Translations under genes and position numbers: made by a program
NCBI GenBank assembly: GCA_028824415.1
Contig: JAPPDX010000057.1
Coordinates: 1-41,161, forward strand
Reading direction: 5' to 3'
Length of the DNA: 41,161 nucleotides
Origin: a bacterium
GTDB taxonomy: Bacteria; Actinomycetota; Acidimicrobiia; Acidimicrobiales; CATQHL01
Shown: positions 8,751 to 18,300 of the stretch, piece after piece
Layout of the letters: every line of letters begins with the position of its first letter
How positions within the stretch are numbered: position 1 is the first letter of the stretch
Notes under the pieces: model-generated
Seen by the model: only the letters and a program-made list of their open reading frames with translations
What the model was told of the DNA's origin: nothing
Databases searched by the model: none

Positions 8751-9767
8751 GTGACTGCCGGTGGCGACGTCTTCGCCCGGTTCCTGGGCGCCAAGGGCTA
8801 CGTCCTGGCCGACGGGGCCATCGGGACCCAACTCTTCGCGTCGGGACTGACCTCGGGGGACTCACCCGAACTCTGGAACCTGCAGCGGCCCGAGACGGTG
8901 CGTGAGGTTCACCGCGGTCACCTGCGGGCCGGCGCAGAAGTGGTCCTGACGAACAGCTTCGGCGGGAACAGCTTCCGGCTGAGGCTCCACGATCTCGACG
9001 GCCGCGTGGCGGAGTTGAACGAGGCCGCCGCCCGCAACGCGCGCGCCGCCGCCCGTGACGTGTGCGGCACACATGGTGAACAGGGCCGGACGGTCCTGGT
9101 CGCAGGGTCGATGGGCCCGACGGGCGAGCTGCTGGCACCGCTGGGGTCGATGACCGCGACGGCCTGTGCAGAGGCGTTCACCACCCAGGCCGAGGCGTTG
9201 GCGCGGGGTGGCGCGGATGTGCTGTGGCTGGAGACGATGAGTGACCTCGCAGAGGTCGAGGCCGCGGTACGGGGCGCCCGGGCGGCCTGCGACCTTCCGG
9301 TGGCCGCGACGATGACCTTCGACACCGCGGGCCGCACGATGATGGGAACGACCGCGACGGAGATGGCCGAGAGGCTCGGCCCCCTGCAGTTGGCGGCCCT
9401 CGGAGCCAACTGTGGCAGCAACATCGCCGACACCGAGGCCGCCGCCCTCGAGATTCACGCCGCCCTGCCGGAGGTCGCCGTGATCTCCAAGCCCAACGCC
9501 GGGATCCCCGTCTGGACCGGCAGCACCTTCCACTACACCGCCGGCCCGGACGTCTTGGCGGCCCACGCCCACCGGGCAGTGCAAGGCGGCGTCCGGATCG
9601 TGGGCGCCTGCTGCGGCAGCACCCCCGAGCACATCGCCGCCATCGCCGCCACCCTCGCCGACGAGCAACCGGTACCGGAGATCGACGAGCCCCCCAGCCA
9701 GAGAGCGGAAGCCCTCCCAGCCGACGCCGCCCCCCTCCGCTCCCAGTCCCGCCGACGACGGCGTTGA
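8751..9767 (+). CDS. Homocysteine S-methyltransferase (betaine-homocysteine methyltransferase-like)
   Basis: Zinc-dependent methyltransferase moving a methyl group to homocysteine to give methionine; the donor (betaine, S-methylmethionine or another) cannot be told from sequence. The 338-aa product has the family barrel: VLADGAIGTQL at the N-terminus, LTNSFGGNSFRL, VAGSMGPTGELL, and the three zinc cysteines, C221 in GANCGSN and C287-C288 in GACCGSTPEH. The C-terminal 30 residues are Pro/Arg-rich and not conserved. The start is GTG with no Shine-Dalgarno, explained by the TACCGT box at 8738. It is the last gene before the low-GC island. Confidence 0.88.
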   Translation: MTAGGDVFARFLGAKGYVLADGAIGTQLFASGLTSGDSPELWNLQRPETVREVHRGHLRAGAEVVLTNSFGGNSFRLRLHDLDGRVAELNEAAARNARAAARDVCGTHGEQGRTVLVAGSMGPTGELLAPLGSMTATACAEAFTTQAEALARGGADVLWLETMSDLAEVEAAVRGARAACDLPVAATMTFDTAGRTMMGTTATEMAERLGPLQLAALGANCGSNIADTEAAALEIHAALPEVAVISKPNAGIPVWTGSTFHYTAGPDVLAAHAHRAVQGGVRIVGACCGSTPEHIAAIAATLADEQPVPEIDEPPSQRAEALPADAAPLRSQSRRRRR

Positions 9768-9897
9768 CCGCCGGGTGAGGAACTCGCCGACCCTTGCGGC
9801 GCGCCCGCGTTGCTGGCGCGTAGTGCGTAACGATGCCGCCCCGGTTCGCGTCGAGCGCTGCTGGCGTCCCGTGTCACACCCCTCCGTATTCTGGTCC

Positions 9898-9924
9898 TAG
9901 CATCAGGCAGCCATTGCCGGAGGG
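9898..9924 (+). promoter_or_regulatory. Putative promoter box and Shine-Dalgarno of the island operon
   Basis: TAGCAT at 9898-9903 (alternative TATTCT at 9887-9892) followed by GGAGGG at 9919-9924, which is 9 nt before ATG 9934. This is the only good initiation signal in front of the four overlapping island genes, so the operon is probably transcribed from here. Confidence 0.4.
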
Positions 9925-9933
9925 TGCAAGAAG

Positions 9934-10122
9934 ATGACAGAAGTTGACGAGGCGTTGACCACAGAGGAGGCGGCCGACCGCTTCAGGCTCTCTACCAAGA
10001 CGGTTCTGAGTCTTGCGAGCCCGGGGGAGCGGCTCGGGCGCAATGCAGGGCGTACCGGCTGGTGCTTCCTCCGTTCCGACCTTGTTGCCTACGTCCGCGG
10101 TGGGCGCGGTGCTGTGTCATGA
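9934..10122 (+). CDS. Small helix-turn-helix (excisionase/MerR-like) protein, first gene of the island operon
   Basis: A 62-aa protein whose N-terminal half reads TTEEAADRFRLSTKTVLSLA, the standard form of the HTH_17/excisionase-type winged helix (helix, turn, recognition helix). It continues with a basic segment and WCFLRSDLVAYVRG, typical of how these small domains end. It is likely to bind DNA, either as regulator of the operon or as a small DNA-targeting subunit; I cannot separate these. GGAGGG lies 9 nt upstream. Its stop overlaps the next gene's start as ATGA (10119-10122), so the two are translationally coupled. No integrase is nearby, which speaks against a phage excisionase. Confidence 0.8.
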   Translation: MTEVDEALTTEEAADRFRLSTKTVLSLASPGERLGRNAGRTGWCFLRSDLVAYVRGGRGAVS

Positions 10123-13100
10123 CTGTTCTCAGAACGGCACGTCGCGTCACCGACGTTGATCGAAGGGGACTGGAGCCGCGGCGGTTCAGACCTCGGTTGA
10201 GTTTCGGGTACCAGCAGGATCTGCTCGCGCTTGCGCAGGATCTTGACGGGCGACCAGTCGAAGATCGGATCGTTCGGATTCGTTCGAGCATCGATACTGC
10301 CGAGACGCAGCGCTTGATGCTTCGTGAACGCGGTGTGAATCCCGACGACGTCGAACCGACGATCGTGTATCTCGCCAGCCTGCGGGTGCTACGGGATCTG
10401 ACTCTCCAGGGGTGGGTTACCGGCGCCGACGATGAAGGGGTATTCGTCGTTCCACCATCCCTCATCTCGGCAGGTGAGGATCCCTCCGAAGCCAAGAGCA
10501 ATCTGCGCAGCTCTTTCCGTTTCGTGTTGGCAGACCAGTTGCACACCCCGTCAGTGGAAGCGTTCGTCCGACGGATGGAGGCGCGCGGAATTGGGAAGGT
10601 CTTCGCTGATGGCCCCGAACTCGCGTCTCGACTTGAGAAGGCCGCGCGCGAAGGAAGGCCCAAACAGGCAATGCGGCCTGTGCTCGAATTGGTCGACGGC
10701 GACGTCCGGGATGCGGCGACCGGGCTACGTCTCCAAGACATCTGGCGGTATGCCCGGCTTCAGTGGTCGATTCCGTACCAGCCGACTCCGGGACGCAATC
10801 TCCACTATTTCGTCCGGGATGAGCGCGGCCCGAGCCGACCCATCATCGGTATCGCCGCGTTGGGCAACGCGATCCTGGGCCTGAACCAGCGGGACGACGC
10901 GCTGGGGTGGTCGGTCAACGCGCTGTCACGGCGGCTGGACGACTCCAGCCCAGCGGATCAGAGCAGTCTCGCTCGACATCTGGCGGCGTTCGCCCGAGCG
11001 GAGATCGATCGCATTTACACCCGCGATCTCAAGCTCACCGGCCTCATCACCTCTGAAGAAAAGATTCGTTATCTCGGAGAGATCGAGGCGGAAGCTGACG
11101 CCGCTCGTAAGGCCGCACTCGCCGCTGCCGGAGACGAGAGGACCGCCGAGTACGAACTGATTCGGAAGGCGCACAATCTTGTGCAAGACGGCAAAGCCGA
11201 CAGAGTCAACTGGGCAAGAATTGCCAAGACCCACCTCTATCGCCGGAAGCGTGCGGCGCACCTCGCCGACACTCTTCGCGCTATCGACGTCTTCGAGCGA
11301 GCAGGTCTCGACGAGGACCCGCTCGCATTGCGGGACTTGTTGGAGACGGCAGAGGGCCACCGGGCCGTCGAGATCGTGCTGCGGCGGATCAAGCAGCAGG
11401 CGATCGCTGAGAACGTCATGGAGATCATCACGTGCGGCGCTGTCGCTCCGTACCAGCAGGTGCTCGGCGGCAAGTTGGTCGCGATGCTCATGACGTCGCC
11501 GCAGGTGGTTGCTGATGTTCGAGAGCGCTACGACGGACGAGTCAGCCTCATTGCATCCGGAATGGCGGGACGTGCGATCGTGCGGACGCCGGCGTTGTCG
11601 ATGTTGACGACCTCCAGCCTCTACGCGTTCGGCTCCGCCCAATACAACAGGATTCGAATCCCGGGCGACGCCGCAGGCGAGGACGCAGCCAGCGACATTC
11701 GATACCGGCGGGTGGGCTCGACCGAGAGCTACGGAACGGTGCAGTTCTCGTCCGACACGAAGGAGACGCTGACCGCCGCAGCCCGACTCGCAAACAGCAA
11801 GCGGCGCTTGGTCAACAATCTCTTCGGCGAGGGCATGTCTCCCAAGCTGCGCTCATTGCGGCTTGGCCTCGAAGCGCTCGGCTTGGCCCCCGACGAATAC
11901 CTGCGGCATCACTCGCCCCGGTTGCTCTATGCCGTGCCCTTGGTATCGAATGCTGACGATGTGATGCTGGGACTCAGTCGCGAGCCTCGCTACATCCTGC
12001 CGGTGTCGGGTGGATCGGCCACGACTGCCGCGATCGCCCAGTACTGGTTTGACCGGTGGGCCAAGGCGCGCCTGGAGCGCCCGGACACGATCGAACGAGT
12101 TCGGGCCCTTCATCGAGATGTCCATCTCGTGTCCCGGGTGGCCAGCGACCTCAGGGTCTTGAATGACTCGATAGCGACTGGCTCAGGCGATCCGAACGCA
12201 GTGGCGGCAATCGACTCGAGGCGGGTCTCTAACAGTGACGAGCCGATCAGCTTTGTCGAGAGGCTGTACCGCAACAGGAACAGCTTCGCAGATCGTCTCT
12301 CCGACGAGGAACTGGACTGGATCCATGTCGATCTAGGTCTCGATCAATTCGTTCTCGACGCCGTCGACGAGGATTGCCAACTCATCATCACGGGAAATCC
12401 CGGCGACGGCAAGACCTTCATAATCCAGAGGTTGCGAGCGGAGTTAGAGCGCAGGGGAGCGACGGTCTTCACTGACGCGAACGCCTGCACCAATGAAGAG
12501 ATCCTGGCCGCTTGGCGAACGTGCAAGGAGAAGCGGGTGCCTTTCGTGCTAGCGATCAACGAGTGGCCTCTATTCGAGTTGCAGCGGCTCGCCAGACAGG
12601 AGGGCTTTGCTCCAGTCGATGAGGCGGTTCGCCAAGTACAGGAAGCCATCTACTACGGGCAGGCACCCGACTCCGAGCAAGGGCGTGTCGTCGTTGTCGA
12701 CCTCAGCCTGAGGAATGTTCTGGCCCGGCCGGTCACGACGAAGGCCCTGCGGCGGCTCGTTGCCGACCGGTTCGTCGGTCAGCTTGACGACTTGGATCCG
12801 GCCAAGACCAACGTCAACAGGCTTCGACACGAGCGAGTTCAGGAGCGGTTGGCTGCGCTGCTCGAACATGTTGGTCGACGGGGCCACCACACCACGATGC
12901 GCCAACTCATGGGGTACATCGCCTACATCCTCACCGGCGGAACGGGATCCACTCAGCGCTTGAGAGAGCTGACGGGCACGCGCTTCGTATACGCCACTCT
13001 CGCCTTCCAAGGCGGGGATGGTCCGCTGTTCGACCTGGTCCGCACTGCCTTCGACCCGGCACGGACCACCCATCCCCGATATGACGAGGAGTTGTGGCGG

Positions 13101-13808
13101 GGAACAACGCGCCCAGCGGACTGGGTCGACCCATCCGACGTGCCCGGAGCAGTGGCGGCGTGTCCCGAAGTGAACCGCAAGCGCTTCTTCGAGGTAGCGA
13201 AGCGCCGGTTTTTCTTCGAGCACGCGGCAGGGCACGAGTTGCTGGAAGTTCTTCCTCGCGACGAGGCCGAGTTCGATGAGGTACTCCACGGTGGCACTCA
13301 AGGCGACGCCCAGATCGTGCGGACGATGGTGCTGGCAATTAATCGGTTCTTCGAGCCCGATGCCCCAGATGATGACAGTGAGTTGACTCTGTGGCAGTCC
13401 CACCGCTATGACGTGCGAGCCCCGGCCGCATTCGTGGCTCTGCATCGTGCGAGTGCGAATGCCATGACGGTCGAGGGGCCATCACTTGCATCGTGGGTCG
13501 ATCGGTGGCTCCGCCCTGAACTCCGCCGGGTTACGCAATTCGCGCTTCGAACCGCGGATCATGGTGGCCGGCGACCGGCCCTCTTGATCGATCGCGAGCT
13601 ATATCTCACCCTCAAGGACGCGGCTGTCGGACTCGGCCAATCAACCTGGTCGCGAAGCATCGCCCGCAAGGTGACGAGGTTCGTCGATGAGGTTCATCGC
13701 TTGCGTCCCCCGCCTGGTGCGATGGTCGACCTTCACATCCGTAACGTTGACAACAACCAAATGGTGCGGGCGCGGATTCAACGCGATCCGGCGAGGTACC
13801 AGTTGTGA
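10119..13808 (+). CDS. DruA/DUF4338-like region fused to a P-loop ATPase; candidate defence protein
   Basis: A 1229-aa protein in two halves. The N-terminal part resembles DUF4338 (the family of Druantia DruA) in LHYFVRDERG (228-237), PIIGIAALGNAI (241-252) and RDDALGWS (258-265). A long conserved-looking block follows, with GKLVAMLMTSPQVV, GSAQYNRIRIPG and NNLFGEGMSPKLRSLRLGL. The C-terminal part is an ATPase: Walker A GNPGDGKT (759-766), then FVLAINEWPLFELQRLA where Asn814-Glu815 replace the usual Asp-Glu of Walker B. The GxPGDGKT/NE style recalls DptF-like ATPases of phosphorothioate-dependent restriction (from memory). It starts at ATG 10119, overlapping the HTH gene by 4 nt, and ends overlapping the next gene by 4 nt. 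The domain match is by eye and should be treated as tentative. Confidence 0.75.
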   Translation: MTVLRTARRVTDVDRRGLEPRRFRPRLSFGYQQDLLALAQDLDGRPVEDRIVRIRSSIDTAETQRLMLRERGVNPDDVEPTIVYLASLRVLRDLTLQGWVTGADDEGVFVVPPSLISAGEDPSEAKSNLRSSFRFVLADQLHTPSVEAFVRRMEARGIGKVFADGPELASRLEKAAREGRPKQAMRPVLELVDGDVRDAATGLRLQDIWRYARLQWSIPYQPTPGRNLHYFVRDERGPSRPIIGIAALGNAILGLNQRDDALGWSVNALSRRLDDSSPADQSSLARHLAAFARAEIDRIYTRDLKLTGLITSEEKIRYLGEIEAEADAARKAALAAAGDERTAEYELIRKAHNLVQDGKADRVNWARIAKTHLYRRKRAAHLADTLRAIDVFERAGLDEDPLALRDLLETAEGHRAVEIVLRRIKQQAIAENVMEIITCGAVAPYQQVLGGKLVAMLMTSPQVVADVRERYDGRVSLIASGMAGRAIVRTPALSMLTTSSLYAFGSAQYNRIRIPGDAAGEDAASDIRYRRVGSTESYGTVQFSSDTKETLTAAARLANSKRRLVNNLFGEGMSPKLRSLRLGLEALGLAPDEYLRHHSPRLLYAVPLVSNADDVMLGLSREPRYILPVSGGSATTAAIAQYWFDRWAKARLERPDTIERVRALHRDVHLVSRVASDLRVLNDSIATGSGDPNAVAAIDSRRVSNSDEPISFVERLYRNRNSFADRLSDEELDWIHVDLGLDQFVLDAVDEDCQLIITGNPGDGKTFIIQRLRAELERRGATVFTDANACTNEEILAAWRTCKEKRVPFVLAINEWPLFELQRLARQEGFAPVDEAVRQVQEAIYYGQAPDSEQGRVVVVDLSLRNVLARPVTTKALRRLVADRFVGQLDDLDPAKTNVNRLRHERVQERLAALLEHVGRRGHHTTMRQLMGYIAYILTGGTGSTQRLRELTGTRFVYATLAFQGGDGPLFDLVRTAFDPARTTHPRYDEELWRGTTRPADWVDPSDVPGAVAACPEVNRKRFFEVAKRRFFFEHAAGHELLEVLPRDEAEFDEVLHGGTQGDAQIVRTMVLAINRFFEPDAPDDDSELTLWQSHRYDVRAPAAFVALHRASANAMTVEGPSLASWVDRWLRPELRRVTQFALRTADHGGRRPALLIDRELYLTLKDAAVGLGQSTWSRSIARKVTRFVDEVHRLRPPPGAMVDLHIRNVDNNQMVRARIQRDPARYQL

Positions 13809-15340
13809 GCGTCGTGTCGATCGAGACGCCAGATGTGCTCCTTCGCCGGATCTACGACGAGGAGTTCGGCTTCCTGCCCACCAACAAGTCGATGAAGCCG
13901 GTACACGTCGCGAACGGGCTAGCCCGCCGAGTGGTGGGAGCGACCAACGATTTCCGACCTTTGGCGAAAGTGATCCGCCAGTACGTCACCAAGCAGAAGG
14001 CCGGGTATCTCGAGGAGCGCAATCCCAACGCGGCCATCATCGAGGCCTACCCCGACAAGTTCCAAGACTTGCACCGCAACCCGCCGCCGGATGAGCGACT
14101 CACGTCGTTCCGTGCGCTCGCCAAGGACACACTGGGCGCCGACGGCGCCGTCTTCGAGTCTGGACAGTCATCATTCACTCTGTCCCATCAGCGGATGATC
14201 ACAAATGACGTTTCCGACAATGGCTCAGGAGACTTCCTGGCGGGCCTGCTAACGGCTGGCAGCGGTCCGGTCGTCGCGACGGATCTGTTGCGTGATCTGC
14301 TTGATCGGGACACTGACCCGTGGACAATGATCGCCTGGCCGATGCTCGGCGTTGGCGCCACGTCGGACGCGGAGTTGTCAGGCGTAGCGCGCACTCGGGC
14401 TGAGCGCGTATCGGCCGATCTGCTGGCAGTGGGAAAGGACGGTCAGATTTCCTCCCCGACTCTTCGAGAACTGCGCCGGCGCTTCGACCAACTGGCTTCG
14501 CACGAGAAGCAGGGCGAGAAGCTCACGACGCTGAGACGGCTAGTCCTCTTCGGGTGTTTCGCGATCCATGTACACATGATTCACCGCTGCGCGGATGTCA
14601 TGCGCGATGGACCGAGGCCCCCCATCCTGCTGGACATGTGCGACGGACGTCGCCGTTCGTTGCGGGAGGCCTCGGCTGCGACCCTTGAGGCTGGGCGGCG
14701 CGCGATCGAGCAGCTGGTGGTGTTCCGCATCCGAGAACATCTCGCCAGCGTGCTCGGGGAAGAAGAGCGCATTGAGTTGTACCTTGACGCTCTGCCAGAC
14801 ACGCCCGACAAGCAACTCATTGTTGACGTGTACCGGGCCGAGCGGGCTTCGGTGGGTGCAGTCGATGCCTTGGTCGAGGCGTACTGGAAGGCCGGCTACT
14901 CCGGTGTGGGCCCCAAGGCCGCCAAGGGCTACCCGTGGAACGCGCTGCGCGAGTTGGGCCGTCGCAGCGGCTACCTGTCTCCCTACGACGACCGAGGTCG
15001 CGGCGGTAAGGAGCACAAGCGTTACGGGGTCAACGCCGAATTCGCTGAAGTACTCGTAGCGTCCGTCGTTGCACCGGGGCATCCGCGACAATTCGATGAG
15101 TTCCTCGATGACTTGAGGGATGCATATGGCATCGTGGTCGGACGGCAGGGTGACTTCGACATCGTGCGCCGCAATGACCTGCGGTTGGGTGCCGACCTAC
15201 CACGTTCTGTGTCATTCAACGAGAACGACCTGCGCCTCAACGTGAACCAATTCAGAGATCTCTTGGTCGACATCGGATTCGCGAAGACCTACGCCGACGG
15301 AAGGACGATCGTTACGACCGATGAGGGCCGGCAACTATGA
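13805..15340 (+). CDS. Unknown 511-aa island protein, middle subunit
   Basis: I do not recognise the family. The protein is soluble, mostly helical in appearance, with no signal peptide and no P-loop. The most conserved-looking part is the C-terminal third: RRSGYLSPYDDRGRGGKEHK from about residue 386, then YGVNAEFAEVLVASVV, DEFLDDLRDAYGIVVGR, SFNENDLRLNVNQFRDLLVD and a final IGFAKTYADGRTIVTT. The last part looks like a winged-helix-type DNA-binding module, but that is an inference. Start GTG 13805 overlaps the upstream stop (GTGA) and its stop overlaps the next start (ATGA 15337-15340). Its position between two ATPases is like that of DptG in DptFGH systems; no sequence identity to DptG is claimed. 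Confidence 0.75.
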   Translation: MSVVSIETPDVLLRRIYDEEFGFLPTNKSMKPVHVANGLARRVVGATNDFRPLAKVIRQYVTKQKAGYLEERNPNAAIIEAYPDKFQDLHRNPPPDERLTSFRALAKDTLGADGAVFESGQSSFTLSHQRMITNDVSDNGSGDFLAGLLTAGSGPVVATDLLRDLLDRDTDPWTMIAWPMLGVGATSDAELSGVARTRAERVSADLLAVGKDGQISSPTLRELRRRFDQLASHEKQGEKLTTLRRLVLFGCFAIHVHMIHRCADVMRDGPRPPILLDMCDGRRRSLREASAATLEAGRRAIEQLVVFRIREHLASVLGEEERIELYLDALPDTPDKQLIVDVYRAERASVGAVDALVEAYWKAGYSGVGPKAAKGYPWNALRELGRRSGYLSPYDDRGRGGKEHKRYGVNAEFAEVLVASVVAPGHPRQFDEFLDDLRDAYGIVVGRQGDFDIVRRNDLRLGADLPRSVSFNENDLRLNVNQFRDLLVDIGFAKTYADGRTIVTTDEGRQL

Positions 15341-18300
15341 ACTCGGCTCAGATGGCAGACGAAGCCAGCCGGGAGGCAACCCTCATTGCGGAGCTCCTGG
15401 CGTACGCAATCCGCGACGCTGAGGGCAACACCGGTGTGCTCATACGCGACCTCCACCTCGACTCCGCTGCAGTGTGCGCGCAGTTGCGACGACTCGGTGA
15501 AGAAGGGCTCGACCTAAGGATCGCCTACCTGAACCCAGAGGCTTCAGAGGCGGCCCTGGGCGCAGGGATTCCGAGTGAGGAATTCGACACTTCTGTTGAG
15601 CAGGCGGAACGCTGGCGCAACGAGCGCGGCCTCGACGCGCTGATCGTGGTTGTCTCAGAGTCCGACCAAGCGAAGCTGACTTCACTCGAGGACTTTGTCT
15701 TGATTGGACCATCGAGCCTGCGAGGACTGTTGGTGGAGCGGGCGCAACTCGAACTATCAGAGATCAACGACGTGCTGCCGCGATGGTGGGGCATCATCGG
15801 CCACGATGAGCAGACTTCGTTCATCGATCTACTCGACTACTTCCTTGCGCTGGAAGGACTCGAGCCGGAGCAGGTCAAGGAAGCGGCGGCCACCAGCATC
15901 AACATGCTCGGGCTCCTGCCAGATCCCGCCCTCTTCGACGATCCGAACGAGAATCAGTTGCGGAAGCGACTGGAGGAGAATCGCGTACTCGCGCTGCGGC
16001 TCGCGAACTTCAGTGAGGATGACCGAGCGAAGGTCGACGCCGCGTTGGCCGCGGAGGAAGACCACGAACGCCGGGCGCGATTGCAGGCTCAACTGCGCAC
16101 GCTGCAGCGGCATCGACGCGGCGGAGAGATGGCGCTCTCAGCGAGCGACGCTCGCGAACTGCTGAAAGCCAGGGCGCGAAAGCCCAAGCCGAAGCCCGAA
16201 CCGGAACCAAACGGCGACGCCCCCGACGATCCGCCGCCTCCGCAGCCGAGCAGCCTGACTGCGCTTGCAGCAGGAGCACTGCTGCGACCGACCGCTGACA
16301 ACTCCGAGCCTGACGATGCTGACTCGCGGGAGCCTGACGATGCCGACGACACTGCACCAGCCTCGTTGGCCCAAGCCGTGGAGGAGTTGACAAGCGAACT
16401 CGACAACCTCGAGCAAACCGTCCGGCCGGAGCCGATTCGCGTGACCTTGCCATCCGGGACTCAGATCGACGGCGAGGTGCAGACCGATGTGCTCGCGTTG
16501 GTAGGACGGATGGTCGACGAGTCCAGGTGCGGCGGCCTAGCCCGAGTGTTAGGCGCCGACATCGCCGCGATGGTTCGCAACTTCCAGCAGTCGGCTGAAC
16601 TGATCGAGTCTTGGGACTTGGCGAGGATCGCCTATCTCATCGAGGCTTTCGCCGAAACGGACTCCCACTTCGACCCAATCCGTCAAGCGTTCGAGCAATA
16701 CGGTGCTGCTCGTCGTGATCTCTTGCCGATGGTCCGCGAACTGTGCGTAGAACCACTGCTCGTTGCCGTCAGCCCCTCGTCAGCCCCACTAGTTGCAGCG
16801 GTTGTCGACACGTACCAATGTCTAGTGACAACCTTGCGAGACGACCACACGGCGTTGCATGAGGCATTTGCGGAGGATGCTCGGGCGCTCCTTGAACGCG
16901 TCCTGCTTATCGACACAGTTTTCCTGGACAACGGTTCATCGCTCGTTGCTCTGCTGACACCGCTCCATCCACTTCTGCTGTGGCATTACATGGAGTACAC
17001 CCGGGTACTTATGAATCAGCGAGACACCCTTGAAGTTCGTGACCGGGAGTTGGTCTTCTCTGAACTCGACCGCAATGGCGTGCCGCTGTTTCTTTCCTCA
17101 CTGGGGGTCCCCCGGCTTGTCTCCCAGCACGGCGCCTTGAGCTTGCCTTACGCCGGCAAGTTCGGCAGTCTCCCGCAGTTCAGCGAGACGGCAAACGCCA
17201 GTGACCCGAAGGATGGCCTCGAGCCCATCAGGAAGCTCTTGGAAGCCTTTATCGACATGCATCCTTCATCGGCTGAGGGACTGCGACTGGCCGTGCTTGA
17301 GCCACCGGACGCTGCCCAATTCCTGCTCGCGTGTTGCGACCTGGCCGACCGAAAGGATGCCAAGCTGCGTGGGGCCCATATCACCGTGCTGCGTTCACGC
17401 GCAGGCGTCGGCGCCGAACTGGACCTCTCGGCCGATGAGGAACGACGTGTACAGCAGCGCTTCGGCGATCACGCGAACCGCCGCTTCACCTTCGAGACGA
17501 TTCGAGTAGCCGAGGAGGACCTAGCGCCACCCGATGGGCTCATGTGCCACATCTACATCGCAGTCGACCAGACCAAGCGGTTGCACGCCAACGCCTCTGG
17601 GCAACCACAGAGGATTCAGCCTCTCACCAACCGGCGCCGGCTTGCATATCGACTGAGCAGTGACACGCTCGACTTGGAGCCGGAGCCGGGGGGCATCCTG
17701 GCCGACTACTCCAAACTCGCTCAGTTGGCCGTTGGTTCGACCATCCTGTCTTATTCGCTGATCCACCAAGCGGAGGACTTGCGCGCCCGACTCCAAGAAG
17801 GCGCTCGGCAGGTGCCGTGGTACGCAGTGGTTGATGGCCACGTAGACCGGGATCTCGACATAGGCGGCCTCCGGATTCTGACCGCCCGAGAGCGCACGCG
17901 CGATGTGGCCGCCTTCACGCGAAGCAGCGACGCTTTCCGGCGCAGCCTCCGCGACGTAGTGCGTCAGTTCAATACCTCGGTCAACGATGATGCCCTCGAC
18001 TCCATCTTGGTGTCTCTCAGCGAACTACTCGACGCAGGCCTGCTGGCCTTGCGGCCGGGCAAGTCCGGAGAGATCGTGGTTCCCCACGTCAAGGGCATCC
18101 TCGGGATGATGGTCTCAGTCAAGCATCTGCGCGACACTGCGCCGCCAGGGCTTGACCGGATCGTTCTGAGTCTGGACAGCGAAGAGGCGCGACGCTGGCT
18201 CCACTTGCACGACAACAATGACAACTCACGGTCGGATCTGCTCGTCATCGACGGCGCAGACAGCCAGTTCACCGTCACGATCGTCGAGGTCAAGGCCCAT

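Noticed and set aside
9934-10122. Phage excisionase
   Set aside because: The helix-turn-helix type fits, but there is no integrase or phage gene, and the gene is translationally coupled to the large ATPase gene.
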